DNA of 64,000 nucleotides, from the NCBI RefSeq assembly GCF_003050965.1, contig NZ_QAOU01000007.1, forward strand, positions 62,001 to 126,000, in the 5' to 3' direction. The position numbers and the translations under genes are program-made. Below are positions 1-7,808 of this stretch, in pieces (the stretch's first letter is position 1; every line of letters starts with the position of its first letter). Origin of the DNA: Nitrosospira sp. Nsp2. Its GTDB lineage: Bacteria; Pseudomonadota; Gammaproteobacteria; Burkholderiales; Nitrosomonadaceae. The notes beneath the pieces are model-generated. The model ran no database searches and was not told where the DNA came from. It saw only the letters and a list, made by a program, of their open reading frames with translations.

Positions 1-419
1 AACTGTTCCGGGGCCACGGTCTCCGCATAGCTCGCCAGTTGCACCTGCTTGGCAACGTCCAGTAACTGGACCCTGATCGAGACTTGCCCCCCCGCCAGGG
101 TGGTTGTGCTGCCAATAACCAGGGCCCCGGCGCCCCGGTTGATCCAGTCCGGATAACTCACCTCGACCGGTTCATGCGGCCTGAGACCACCCGGCTCAAC
201 CAGCTTGAATAATCCGCTGCGTTGCAAATCTGCCGCCACCACAGGGGTGATACCCTGCCGGAGTTTTTCTTCGGCGGCAAAGGGAACGATGGCGATTGGA
301 ATTTGAGTTGCTCCGCCGCCAAAAATCTCGATGTTGAGCGTGGCTTGAGCGGTTGCACCCGCCAACCACAGGAAAAGGACAGCGGCATAGCTTAAAAATC
401 TGCGCAGGCGAATTTGCAT
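1..419 (-). CDS. tolB: Tol-Pal system protein TolB (5' part, cut by window edge)
   Basis: TolB is the periplasmic beta-propeller of the Tol-Pal system, which links TolA to Pal and the outer membrane during division. The reading frame is open from an ATG at 417-419 to base 1, giving about 139 residues. It starts with a signal peptide (basic MQIRLRR, a hydrophobic stretch, then a cleavage region near ATAQA at about residue 26). The mature N-terminus follows with IPIAIVPFAAEE, DLQRSGLF and a YPDWINRGAGALVIG segment, which is the typical TolB amino-terminal domain. The propeller repeats lie outside the window. It is last in the ybgC-tolQRA order, 46 bp after tolA. Identification is firm. Confidence 0.95.
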   Translation of the reverse strand, partial: MQIRLRRFLSYAAVLFLWLAGATAQATLNIEIFGGGATQIPIAIVPFAAEEKLRQGITPVVAADLQRSGLFKLVEPGGLRPHEPVEVSYPDWINRGAGALVIGSTTTLAGGQVSIRVQLLDVAKQVQLASYAETVAPEQ

Positions 420-465
420 CGATATGACCTTCAGGGAATTCGCGGGAGGACGTAAATTATACCAG

Positions 466-1320
466 TCATTCGTGGTAATGCACCTTGACGTTCAAATTGC
501 GGAATTTGGAGAAGAGCGCGGGATCGGGCGGCAGCGGAAGTGGTTTGGACATGAAAATGCCGCGCTCCACGGCGCTGTCGAAGGCGGGATATCCGCTTGT
601 CCTGCGCATTTTGACGTCAAGAATATCGCCCCCGGGAAGCAACGTAACGTCGAACTCCACGGCAGGGTTTCCCGGCAAATCGGGCGGCATGACGATGTTC
701 CGTCTGATCTTTGCCATGATTTTGGCTTTGTACTCCGCCATCTCGTCCGCCAAACGCGACTGTGCCGCCGCCAGTTGCTGAAGCTTGTCGTTTGCTTCCT
801 GCTCCCGTTGAAGCCGCTCGACCTCCGCGGCGATTCTTGTTTTCTGCTCTTTCTCCTTCTGCTCCTTCTCCCTCTCCTTCTGCTCTTTCTCTTTAAGTTC
901 TTTCGCCTTTTCCTTCTCCGCCTGCTCCTTTAGCTCCTTCTGCTCTTTCTTGGACTGTTGCTTCTGCTCCACCGGTTTTTTCTCCGGTTTGGGTTTTTCA
1001 ATTTTTTCCTTGATAGCAATATCCGGCTTTGCCGGAGGCGGAACCTCGGGCTTCGGTGGAGGCGGGAACGGCTTGGCTTCCTGAGGCGGTGGCGGCGACG
1101 GCGGGGGCGGCGGTGCTTTTACCTCCGGCTGAACGGGCAACGGGGGGGGCGGCAGGCTGCTCCACAACTCCACCGCCATGCCTTCCGGCGGAAATGTTTT
1201 CCAATTAAGGCCGAAAATCATGAACGCAAAAAAAACGATATGTACGAGTACTGCCAGCACGCCCGCTCGCAACCGTCCCGGCTCAAGATGCGTTGAATTG
1301 CGCAATGCGATGCCTGTCAC
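466..1320 (-). CDS. tolA: Cell envelope integrity protein TolA
   Basis: TolA spans the periplasm and passes energy from TolQ-TolR to TolB and Pal. The 284-residue protein has a short cytoplasmic start, one membrane segment at about 18-40, a very proline-rich stretch (about 55-100), a Lys/Glu/Gln-rich helical rod (about 105-195) and a C-terminal TonB/TolA-like domain (about 195-284, with YKAKIMAKIRRNI and FDSAVERGI). The start is GTG at 1318-1320, only 10 bp after the tolR stop. The low-complexity central region produces long open frames on the other strand that are not genes. The architecture matches the family; the C-terminal domain is of the short TonB-like type. Confidence 0.93.
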   Translation of the reverse strand: MTGIALRNSTHLEPGRLRAGVLAVLVHIVFFAFMIFGLNWKTFPPEGMAVELWSSLPPPPLPVQPEVKAPPPPPSPPPPQEAKPFPPPPKPEVPPPAKPDIAIKEKIEKPKPEKKPVEQKQQSKKEQKELKEQAEKEKAKELKEKEQKEREKEQKEKEQKTRIAAEVERLQREQEANDKLQQLAAAQSRLADEMAEYKAKIMAKIRRNIVMPPDLPGNPAVEFDVTLLPGGDILDVKMRRTSGYPAFDSAVERGIFMSKPLPLPPDPALFSKFRNLNVKVHYHE

Positions 1321-1330
1321 GTCGGACCGT

Positions 1331-1747
1331 TCATTTCGGTCTGGCCAGCAGCCCCACCTTCTTCACCTGCTGCTGTTGCAGAATATCCATTACATTTATC
1401 ACTTCTTCATAACGGACACTTTTATCCCCGGCAATTACCACCGGCTGCTCGGTGTTTACAGCCTGTTTCCGTTTGATGGCCTCGACCAGTTCATCCCGGC
1501 TGATTTTTCGCTCACCCCCGGCCACGGACCGGTCATGGAGTCTCAAACTGCCGTCCGCCTTGACGATGACTTCGAGCGGCGCGACGGGTGGCGCCAGAGA
1601 TTTTCCGATCTGAGGCAATTCGATCTCGCCGGGGGTGATCAACGGCGCGGTAATCATGAAAATTATCAGCAGCACGAGCATTACGTCGATGTACGGAACG
1701 ACGTTTATCTCGTTCATCAGGCGGCGTCTGCTGCGGCGCTCAGTCAT
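1331..1747 (-). CDS. tolR: ExbD/TolR family protein TolR
   Basis: TolR forms the proton-driven motor with TolQ in the inner membrane. It has 138 residues, normal for the family. A basic N-terminus (TERRSRRRLMNEINVVPYID) leads into one membrane helix at about 19-40. The conserved aspartate of the proton path is Asp21 in the PYIDVMLVLL motif. The rest is the periplasmic ExbD/TolR domain, ending with VKKVGLLARPK. It sits between tolQ (24 bp upstream) and tolA (10 bp downstream) in one transcription unit. ExbD is the alternative name, but the tolQRAB context decides for TolR. Confidence 0.96.
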   Translation of the reverse strand: MTERRSRRRLMNEINVVPYIDVMLVLLIIFMITAPLITPGEIELPQIGKSLAPPVAPLEVIVKADGSLRLHDRSVAGGERKISRDELVEAIKRKQAVNTEQPVVIAGDKSVRYEEVINVMDILQQQQVKKVGLLARPK

Positions 1748-1771
1748 TGCATTTGCCCCATGGCATCATCT

Positions 1772-2458
1772 TCATCCGGACGCTTGCCGCTGCAATACAT
1801 TAGACAATTCTTCCATGAAACTCTCAAAACGGGTCGCGAGTCGATCTATGTTACTGGCGTAGCGGTTATAGGCGATCACCGCAGGAATGGCAGAAAACAA
1901 TCCCATGGCAGTCGCGATCAGTGCCTCCGCTATGCCCGGCGCCACATGAGCGATAGTGGCTTGCGCAACGTTGGACAATCCACGGAAAGAATTCATAATC
2001 CCCCATACCGTGCCGAACAGGCCGACGTACGGGCTCACCGAGCCCACCGTTGCCAGAAACGAAAGATGGGACTCCAGGCTGTCCATTTCGCGCTGGTATG
2101 TGGCGCGCATAGCCCGACGCGTTCCGTCCATGACCACGCTGATATCCATGCCGGGCTGGCGCTTGTGTTTGATGAACTCGCGGAAACCCGCCTCGAAAAT
2201 CCGTTCCATGCTGCCGGCGGTATGACGCGAAGCGGCCGCGCTTTGAAACAGCGCGTTGAGGTCGGGGCCTTTCCAGAAAACATTCTCGAATTCGTCGCTC
2301 TGCCGCATCGCCTCACGGATCACGAACAGCTTGCGAAAGATGAACCACCACGACAAAAATGAAGCCAGCAGCAGCAAGACCATGACCAGTTGCACCGGCA
2401 GGCTGGCGCTGCCAATGAGATGAAATAAGGACATGTCCTGCGTAACTGTTGGGCTCAT
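1772..2458 (-). CDS. tolQ: Tol-Pal motor protein TolQ
   Basis: TolQ is the polytopic inner-membrane proton channel partner of TolR. I place the start at the ATG at 2456-2458, giving 228 residues beginning MSPTVTQDMSLFHLIGSAS. This start overlaps the ybgC stop as ATGA and matches the usual TolQ N-terminus; the open frame continues 24 codons further upstream inside ybgC without support. Three hydrophobic regions are visible: LVMVLLLLASFLSWWFIF, a pair around LATVGSVSPYVGLFGTVWGIM, and GIAEALIATAMGLFSAIPAVIAYN. The last two are the conserved MotA/TolQ/ExbB signature. Translational coupling with ybgC is likely. Confidence 0.95.
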   Translation of the reverse strand: MSPTVTQDMSLFHLIGSASLPVQLVMVLLLLASFLSWWFIFRKLFVIREAMRQSDEFENVFWKGPDLNALFQSAAASRHTAGSMERIFEAGFREFIKHKRQPGMDISVVMDGTRRAMRATYQREMDSLESHLSFLATVGSVSPYVGLFGTVWGIMNSFRGLSNVAQATIAHVAPGIAEALIATAMGLFSAIPAVIAYNRYASNIDRLATRFESFMEELSNVLQRQASG

Positions 2459-2877
2459 GTCCGGGTTCCCAGTTTGTGGCGCAACGGCATGGGCACGCTC
2501 ACGGGCCTGAGAGTTTCGGCCCCCACGCACACCGCCTCCACGGTAGCGTTGACCAGCAGCGTTGTCCCACGCAGCACATGCTGCGAAATAGTTATGCGGC
2601 TTCTGCCCAAGTCCGCCGCCTGCACGGTCACGTGCAGCAAATCATCCAGAAATGCGGGTTTGAAGTATTCAATACTGAGGGAACGAACCATGAAAATCAC
2701 CTTGTGAACCTGAACCAATGAATTGATATCGAAGCCCAGGTCCCGCAACCATTCGTAGCGGGCGCGCTCCAGGAAATCGAGATATGTCGAATGATAAACC
2801 ACTCCGCCTGCGTCGGTATCCTGATAATAGACACGCACGGGCAGAGCAAAATTTGGATAAGGCGCGGGATTATCCAT
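2455..2877 (-). CDS. ybgC: Tol-Pal associated acyl-CoA thioesterase YbgC
   Basis: YbgC is a cytoplasmic hotdog-fold thioesterase that is regularly the first gene of tol-pal operons. The 140-residue protein shows the 4-hydroxybenzoyl-CoA-thioesterase-like signature YYQDTDAGGVVYHSTYLDFLERAR; Asp20 or Asp22 in this motif corresponds to the catalytic aspartate region. The start is the ATG at 2875-2877. The gene ends in a 4-bp ATGA overlap with tolQ. In other bacteria the enzyme acts on acyl-CoA or acyl-ACP and interacts with phospholipid synthesis proteins; its exact role in the Tol system is not settled. Confidence 0.94.
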   Translation of the reverse strand: MDNPAPYPNFALPVRVYYQDTDAGGVVYHSTYLDFLERARYEWLRDLGFDINSLVQVHKVIFMVRSLSIEYFKPAFLDDLLHVTVQAADLGRSRITISQHVLRGTTLLVNATVEAVCVGAETLRPVSVPMPLRHKLGTRT

Positions 2878-3016
2878 CTATCTGAGGTATTGAACTTCTC
2901 GTGCAAAATCATCCGCACCGTGCGCGAGGGCATGCCCGAGCACGAGACTGGCCACAAAACAGATTGTCAGCGCAGGTTTCCTGTCTACCTGCTTGCATTC
3001 ACTGCAATTTCCCGGG

Positions 3017-4060
3017 CTACTGGCTATCATCCCACAGCTCTCCACTCAACCCGTTTTTCGGCAGCGCGATGCCAAAATGCTGATAAGCCGTCTGTGTGGC
3101 CATGCGGCCACGAGGGGTACGTTTCATATATCCCTGCTGGATCAGATAGGGCTCCAGCACGTCCTCGATCGTGCCACGCTCTTCGCTGATAGCGGCGGCA
3201 AGGTTGTCCACCCCTACCGGACCGCCACCGAATTTTTCCATTACCGCCAGGAGCAGCTTTCTATCCATCACGTCCAGGCCAATGGAATCGACGTCCAGCA
3301 TGAGCAATGCCGCGTCGGCCACTTGCCGGGTGATGCGACCGTCAGCCCTGACCTCAGCAAAATCACGCACGCGCCGTAGCAGTCGATTTACGATGCGGGG
3401 CGTTCCGCGCGAGCGGCGAGCGATTTCCAGGGCCCCATCCATGGACATTTCAGCACCTAACAATGCCGCCGACCGAGCCACGATCTTGGTCAGCTCCTCG
3501 ACGGTATAAAACTCAAGGCGGGAAATAATGCCAAAACGGTCGCGCAAGGGATTGGTGAGCATACCCGCGCGGGTGGTAGCGCCGACCAGGGTGAACGGCG
3601 GCAGATCGAGCTTGACCGAACGCGCTGCAGGGCCCTCGCCGATCATAATATCGAGTTGGTAGTCCTCCAGCGCCGGATAAAGTATCTCCTCCACGATGGG
3701 GGAGAGGCGGTGGATTTCATCAATGAACAACACATCGTTGGGTTCGAGATTGGTCAGCAGGGCGGCGAGGTCGCCGGGACGCTCCAGCACTGGACCTGAA
3801 GTATGGCGCAGGCTAACACCCATTTCTCGCGCAATAATGTGGGCGAGGGTGGTCTTGCCTAAACCGGGCGGACCAAAGAGAAGTACGTGATCGAGCGCTT
3901 CCCGACGACGCCGCGCCGCCTCGATGAAAATCTGCAACTGCCCACGAATTTTTTCCTGACCGACGTATTCGGCTAAGAGCTTGGGACGCAGCGCTCGCTC
4001 AAGCTCCTCTTCCTTGTGAGAAACGGGCGTGGAGTTGATTAATCGATCGGTTTCAATCAT
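3017..4060 (-). CDS. ruvB: Holliday junction branch migration helicase RuvB
   Basis: RuvB is the hexameric AAA+ motor that drives branch migration on RuvA-bound Holliday junctions. The 347-residue protein is full length. Walker A is GPPGLGKT at 63-70, Walker B is DEIH at 114-117, and sensor 1 lies in [11 protein letters not shown]. The C-terminal winged helix contains RTPRGR. It is the third gene after ruvC and ruvA, about 109 bp downstream of ruvA. The spacing is larger than between ruvC and ruvA, so it may have some independent translation. Confidence 0.98.
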   Translation of the reverse strand: MIETDRLINSTPVSHKEEELERALRPKLLAEYVGQEKIRGQLQIFIEAARRRREALDHVLLFGPPGLGKTTLAHIIAREMGVSLRHTSGPVLERPGDLAALLTNLEPNDVLFIDEIHRLSPIVEEILYPALEDYQLDIMIGEGPAARSVKLDLPPFTLVGATTRAGMLTNPLRDRFGIISRLEFYTVEELTKIVARSAALLGAEMSMDGALEIARRSRGTPRIVNRLLRRVRDFAEVRADGRITRQVADAALLMLDVDSIGLDVMDRKLLLAVMEKFGGGPVGVDNLAAAISEERGTIEDVLEPYLIQQGYMKRTPRGRMATQTAYQHFGIALPKNGLSGELWDDSQ

Positions 4061-4169
4061 TCAGTGCACATCCGATCCGCACGCCATCGATCGTCCTGAT
4101 AAAACGGGAACTTGAAGTCGAGCTACCCGCTCGACACTCGGCCTGGCAATATTGCGCATGTTCCGGCCA

Positions 4170-4763
4170 CTACTTTTCTTTAGAAAGGATTTTCAATGCC
4201 TGCCGTATGCCGTCGGTTACCGTCACGTCCGCGGGTAATTGCCTGATCGCCCAATTGGCCTCGCGGTCATTATACCCGAGAGACAACAGGGCATTAAGTA
4301 CGTCGCTGCCGCTTGTCGCCACGCGCACGCCTCCCGCCGCCTCTGGTGCGCCCTCCATGCCAGAGCCGAGCTTGTCGCGCAACTCCAGCAATAAGCGTTC
4401 GGCCGTTTTTTTTCCAATGCCGGGAATTTTAATCAGCCGTCCGCTATCCTGCGCAGCCACCGCATGGTGCAGGTCGGCGACGCTCAAGCCGGACAGCAAG
4501 GCAAGGGCGGTCCTCGCCCCGACGCCCGAGATTTTCACCAGCTGGCGAAAAGCCGCCCGTTCCGCCTCAGTAGCGAAGCCAAAAAGCAGATGCACATCTT
4601 CACGCACGACAAGATGGGTATGAAGCACGATTTCGGCTCCGACGGAGGGCAGGTTATAGAATGTGCTCATCGGCACGTCGATCTCATAACCGACCCCACG
4701 CACGTCGACCAGCACCAAAGGCGGAATTTTTTCCAAAAGCAGCCCGGTTATTCTGCCGATCAT
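4170..4763 (-). CDS. ruvA: Holliday junction DNA-binding protein RuvA
   Basis: RuvA is the tetrameric junction-binding subunit that recruits RuvB. I start it at the ATG at 4761-4763 (MIGRITG), giving 197 residues; the open frame extends 25 codons upstream into ruvC but the family always starts at MIGR. Domain I (OB fold) covers about 1-63. Domain II has helix-hairpin-helix motifs at [13 protein letters not shown] and [14 protein letters not shown]. The C-terminal RuvB-binding domain includes [15 protein letters not shown]. The ruvC stop overlaps this start as ATGA, so the two are translationally coupled. Confidence 0.97.
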   Translation of the reverse strand: MIGRITGLLLEKIPPLVLVDVRGVGYEIDVPMSTFYNLPSVGAEIVLHTHLVVREDVHLLFGFATEAERAAFRQLVKISGVGARTALALLSGLSVADLHHAVAAQDSGRLIKIPGIGKKTAERLLLELRDKLGSGMEGAPEAAGGVRVATSGSDVLNALLSLGYNDREANWAIRQLPADVTVTDGIRQALKILSKEK

Positions 4764-5278
4764 ACCAACCGCCCTCGCTTCATGCGATAACCCGCGGTGG
4801 ATATGCCGCCCAGCCCCAGTCCACCATGGGCGTGGCATATCGCGCAGGCAAGGGCGTCGGCCGCGTCTGTGCTGGGGCTGCCGTCAAGCTGCAGCAGGCG
4901 CTTGACCATTTCCTGAACCTGCTCTTTTTTTGCATGACCCTTGCCGACCACTGCCTGCTTGACCTGCAACGCAGTATATTCGGCCACAATCAGGTTATTC
5001 AGCACCGCGGTGCAGATGGCCGCTCCGCGAGCCTGTCCCAGCATCAGCGTGGACCTTGGATTGACGTTGACGAATACTTGCTCCACCGCGACTTGGTCGG
5101 GCCGGTGTTCAGCGATGACCTCATTGAGATGATCCATGATGGACTTCAGACGCAAAGGCAGTTCACCAACTACTGTCTTGATACATCCGCTGCTGACGTA
5201 GGCGAGTTTGCCACCTGTTTTGTCGATGACTCCAAAACCTGTAATTCTCAAGCCGGGATCGATCCCAAGGATACGGAT
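4760..5278 (-). CDS. ruvC: Holliday junction resolvase RuvC, apparent ATC start
   Basis: RuvC is the homodimeric endonuclease that resolves Holliday junctions. The frame contains the full catalytic N-terminus [13 protein letters not shown], including the first catalytic Asp, and further down [11 protein letters not shown] and the C-terminal [12 protein letters not shown] acidic residues. No ATG, GTG or TTG lies between the upstream in-frame TGA and LGIDPG. The first standard start (TTG at 5249-5251) would remove LGIDPG and so the catalytic Asp. The codon aligned with the usual initiator of MRILGIDPG is ATC at 5276-5278, preceded by GAGGTG about 7-9 bases upstream. I infer initiation at ATC, or at CTG 5291-5293. 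The gene is 172 residues from ATC, close to the family length. Confidence 0.9.
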   Translation of the reverse strand: MRILGIDPGLRITGFGVIDKTGGKLAYVSSGCIKTVVGELPLRLKSIMDHLNEVIAEHRPDQVAVEQVFVNVNPRSTLMLGQARGAAICTAVLNNLIVAEYTALQVKQAVVGKGHAKKEQVQEMVKRLLQLDGSPSTDAADALACAICHAHGGLGLGGISTAGYRMKRGRLV

Positions 5279-5375
5279 TTTCGGACACCTCAGGTAGCGA
5301 ACCCGCGTTCGCGGGCACGGACATCAAGTAATAAAAAGACACGCATAGATTATTAAGAAGAAATTGGACTGGAAA

Positions 5376-6101
5376 CTATCCATCGATTACCGCAGTCGTG
5401 TAAACCTCTTGGACATCGTCGATATTTTCCAGCGCATCGAGCAGTTTTTGCATTCTCGTCGCATCATCGCCGTCCAAAGCGGTCTCATTGACCGGCTTCA
5501 TTGTCACTTCAGCCAACTCCGCTTTAAACCCGGCCGCCTCCAGCGCTTGGCGGATCGGGACAAATTCATACGGCGCGGTCACGACTTCGATACTGCCGTC
5601 ATCGTGCGTGACGATGTCCTCAGCGCCAGCTTCCAGCGCTATTTCCATTAGCCTGTCTTCATCGGTGCCGGGCGCAAAAAGAAGTTCTCCGCAGTGCTTG
5701 AACAGAAACGCGACGGAGCCATCCGTGCCGAGATTACCACCGTACTTGGTAAAAGCATGGCGCACATCCGCAACGGTGCGAACGCGGTTGTCGGTCATGC
5801 AATCCACCAATACCGCCGCGCCGGCGGTCCCATAACCTTCGTACCGAATTTCTTCATAATTCACGCCCTCCAATCCACCGCTGCCACGCTTGATCGCGCG
5901 CTCTACGTTGTCCTTAGGCATATTCTGCTCATACGCCTTGTCAACTGCCAGGCGTAGCCGCGGGTTACTGTTGGTATCCCCCCCTCCGAGCCTGGCGGCG
6001 ACGGTAATCTCCTTGATGAGCCGTGTAAAAATCTTGCCGCGCTTGGCGTCCTGCGCGGCTTTCTTGTGTTTGATGTTAGCCCACTTGCTGTGACCCGCCA
6101 T
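5376..6101 (-). CDS. yebC: YebC/PmpR family protein
   Basis: The 241-residue protein starts [22 protein letters not shown], the invariant YebC N-terminus. It also has the middle [21 protein letters not shown] and [12 protein letters not shown] motifs. YebC proteins are cytoplasmic; they are described as DNA-binding regulators (PmpR) and, more recently, as ribosome-associated factors that help translation of proline stretches, so the role here is open. The gene lies 97 bp upstream of ruvC on the same strand, and yebC-ruvCAB is a common order. The start at ATG 6099-6101 is fixed by the motif. Confidence 0.96.
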   Translation of the reverse strand: MAGHSKWANIKHKKAAQDAKRGKIFTRLIKEITVAARLGGGDTNSNPRLRLAVDKAYEQNMPKDNVERAIKRGSGGLEGVNYEEIRYEGYGTAGAAVLVDCMTDNRVRTVADVRHAFTKYGGNLGTDGSVAFLFKHCGELLFAPGTDEDRLMEIALEAGAEDIVTHDDGSIEVVTAPYEFVPIRQALEAAGFKAELAEVTMKPVNETALDGDDATRMQKLLDALENIDDVQEVYTTAVIDG

Positions 6102-6232
6102 GATAATGTGCCTTTTGCCCTCTTGTTGAGTAATGCAATGGTATCACCGCGTACCACGAGCATAAAGCTCAGAGCAGGGCATAGTCGCGGATATTGCAAC
6201 GCTACGCAATGCCTGAAGCAGGAGAGTGGCCG

Positions 6233-6724
6233 TTACGGGGAGGGGGATGAAAGCCTGGCTTTGGCTGCCGTGAGGCGGCCGTTGTGAACATTGAAGGTGA
6301 GGATGAATGAAGCGAGGATTGAGTGCGCCAGCGGAGCCCTGTTCTGGCCCATTGGGAAGATGGGAAAAGCGATCTCCACCAGATCAGAATGACGTAACAC
6401 CCTGGTTACTTTATCTTCACCCGTTACTTGATACTTCGTGCCCGTACGTTGTCCGACCCCTGTTACGCTAACGAGATCGACAGACAGGAATACGCTGGGC
6501 GGTGTACCAAAGTCGGGATCGGTAACCAGGACACTGGTTATGCGAGCGCGACCGGAAAGCGCAATGGATTCCAGATCGCCATGTGCGGTCCCAGAAATGG
6601 GAATAATGAGATCGGATGTGTCGCGATTTTGCCTGGCGGATGAATCGGCCAGAATCGGGGTGCTTGCCAATCCGGTCAGGAGAGTCAAGGATACTACAGC
6701 CGATCGCAGGCAATTAATGTTCAT
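6233..6724 (-). CDS. Small exported protein of unknown function
   Basis: I do not recognise the family. From the second of two adjacent ATG codons (6722-6724) the protein has 163 residues. A GAGGAG ribosome site sits just upstream and suits that start better than the first ATG at 6725-6727. The N-terminus is a clear signal peptide (NINCLRSAVVSLTLLTGLASTPILA, cleaved near ADSSA). The mature part is beta-rich with a GTAHGDLESIALSG segment and no cysteines or metal motifs. It overlaps the 3' end of the SCO-cytochrome gene by 11 bp, so it is probably translated from the same mRNA as the multicopper oxidase and SCO-cytochrome. It may be a periplasmic partner of those proteins; that is inference from position only. 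Confidence 0.75.
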   Translation of the reverse strand: MNINCLRSAVVSLTLLTGLASTPILADSSARQNRDTSDLIIPISGTAHGDLESIALSGRARITSVLVTDPDFGTPPSVFLSVDLVSVTGVGQRTGTKYQVTGEDKVTRVLRHSDLVEIAFPIFPMGQNRAPLAHSILASFILTFNVHNGRLTAAKARLSSPSP

Positions 6725-7808
6725 CATTCTCTCCTCGCTCCGGCCGGGGCCTCTCAACGCGCGGGGGGCGTTTCAGGGATTTCATCGAGGACGCTGCCGC
6801 ATTTTCCCTTTCGCCACTTTCGTGAGCGACCGTTTGCGTCTCCAGGTACTGGATCAGCGTCTCAACATCTCCGTCACCCAGACGCAGGTTCGGCATCCGC
6901 ACCCCCCTGTACCTGATGAACAGTTCCATGGCGATAGGGTCTTTTTCCGCCAGCATCTCTTCGGGTGTCTTGATAAAACGGGCGAGCCATGCCCGGTCCC
7001 GCACGCGTGCGACGCCAAGCAGATCCGGACCTAAACCGTCGCCCTGGCCAACAGTGTGGCATGCCGAGCAACGCGTTCGGAAGAGGTAGCTCCCGGCATC
7101 CAATCCTTGGATGGGACGTGCTGCACTGTAGCTCTTCCCCGTGCCTTGCGAGTTGTTCCAGTCGCTCAGAAAAGTACTGATCTTCGTAGCAAGAAACCGC
7201 GGATCGTCCACGGCGGAAAGACGCATCCACTGGCCTGTAGACGCTTCGCCAATCATGAGGCTGGGGAGATGCCCGTCACGGTCCGCGGAATCGTTGATCG
7301 ACGACAGCCCAAGCTTTTTACTGATAAGCTTGATGTCAGCCTCATTGCCGGTAAGGAATAGCCAGCCTGGGCCGGCACCGAAGCTGTCCGCGTAAGCCTT
7401 GAGCACTTCGGCCGTGTCGTGCTCGGGGTCGATGCTGATTGAGTAAAAGAAGATATCCGTGCCTACACGGTCACCCAGCAACCGCTTCACCTGACCAAGT
7501 CGCGCAGTCTCAAGCGGACACCGATCTTTGCAATTGGTATAGATCAGGTTTATCACTACCGCCTTGTCCTTGAGGAGATCGTCATAGAAACGGATCACCT
7601 CGCCGTTCTGCGTAATCAGCGGAACATTGGGGAAATAATCCTCACCCCAACGGCTGCTGGCACCCGCGGTACCGGCAGCCAGAAGGACCGTTCCCGCGCC
7701 GAGCCACATTAATCGCCTAAACCTGCCAGATGATGTTTGGCTTCCCCGGAATCCACATCCGTTTCCATTCATATGACACCCGACTAGGTGGTTGCCCGGT
7801 CCACTCAC
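6714..7808 (-). CDS. SCO1/SenC-type copper protein fused to a C-terminal cytochrome c domain
   Basis: The 364-residue protein combines two periplasmic redox modules. Residues about 55-215 are a SCO1/SenC/PrrC thioredoxin fold: CKDRC with Cys93 and Cys97, and the copper-ligand His180 in DRDGHLPS. Residues about 235-330 are a class I cytochrome c: heme motif CSACH at 247-251 and likely axial Met305 in VRMPNL. A basic stretch (GRFRRLMWLG) precedes a hydrophobic segment at about 34-50, so it is exported or anchored. The start is GTG at 7806-7808, overlapping the oxidase stop as GTGA; an internal ATG at 7770-7772 is the alternative. SCO proteins deliver copper or carry thiol electrons; here it probably serves the oxidase upstream. 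The C-terminal tail is charged and probably disordered. Confidence 0.88.
   Translation of the reverse strand: MSGPGNHLVGCHMNGNGCGFRGSQTSSGRFRRLMWLGAGTVLLAAGTAGASSRWGEDYFPNVPLITQNGEVIRFYDDLLKDKAVVINLIYTNCKDRCPLETARLGQVKRLLGDRVGTDIFFYSISIDPEHDTAEVLKAYADSFGAGPGWLFLTGNEADIKLISKKLGLSSINDSADRDGHLPSLMIGEASTGQWMRLSAVDDPRFLATKISTFLSDWNNSQGTGKSYSAARPIQGLDAGSYLFRTRCSACHTVGQGDGLGPDLLGVARVRDRAWLARFIKTPEEMLAEKDPIAMELFIRYRGVRMPNLRLGDGDVETLIQYLETQTVAHESGERENAAASSMKSLKRPPRVERPRPERGENDEH

Noticed and set aside
1178-2362. 394-codon plus-strand frame opposite tolA, tolR and tolQ
   Set aside because: It is antisense to three firmly identified tol genes and lacks a recognisable protein or ribosome site.
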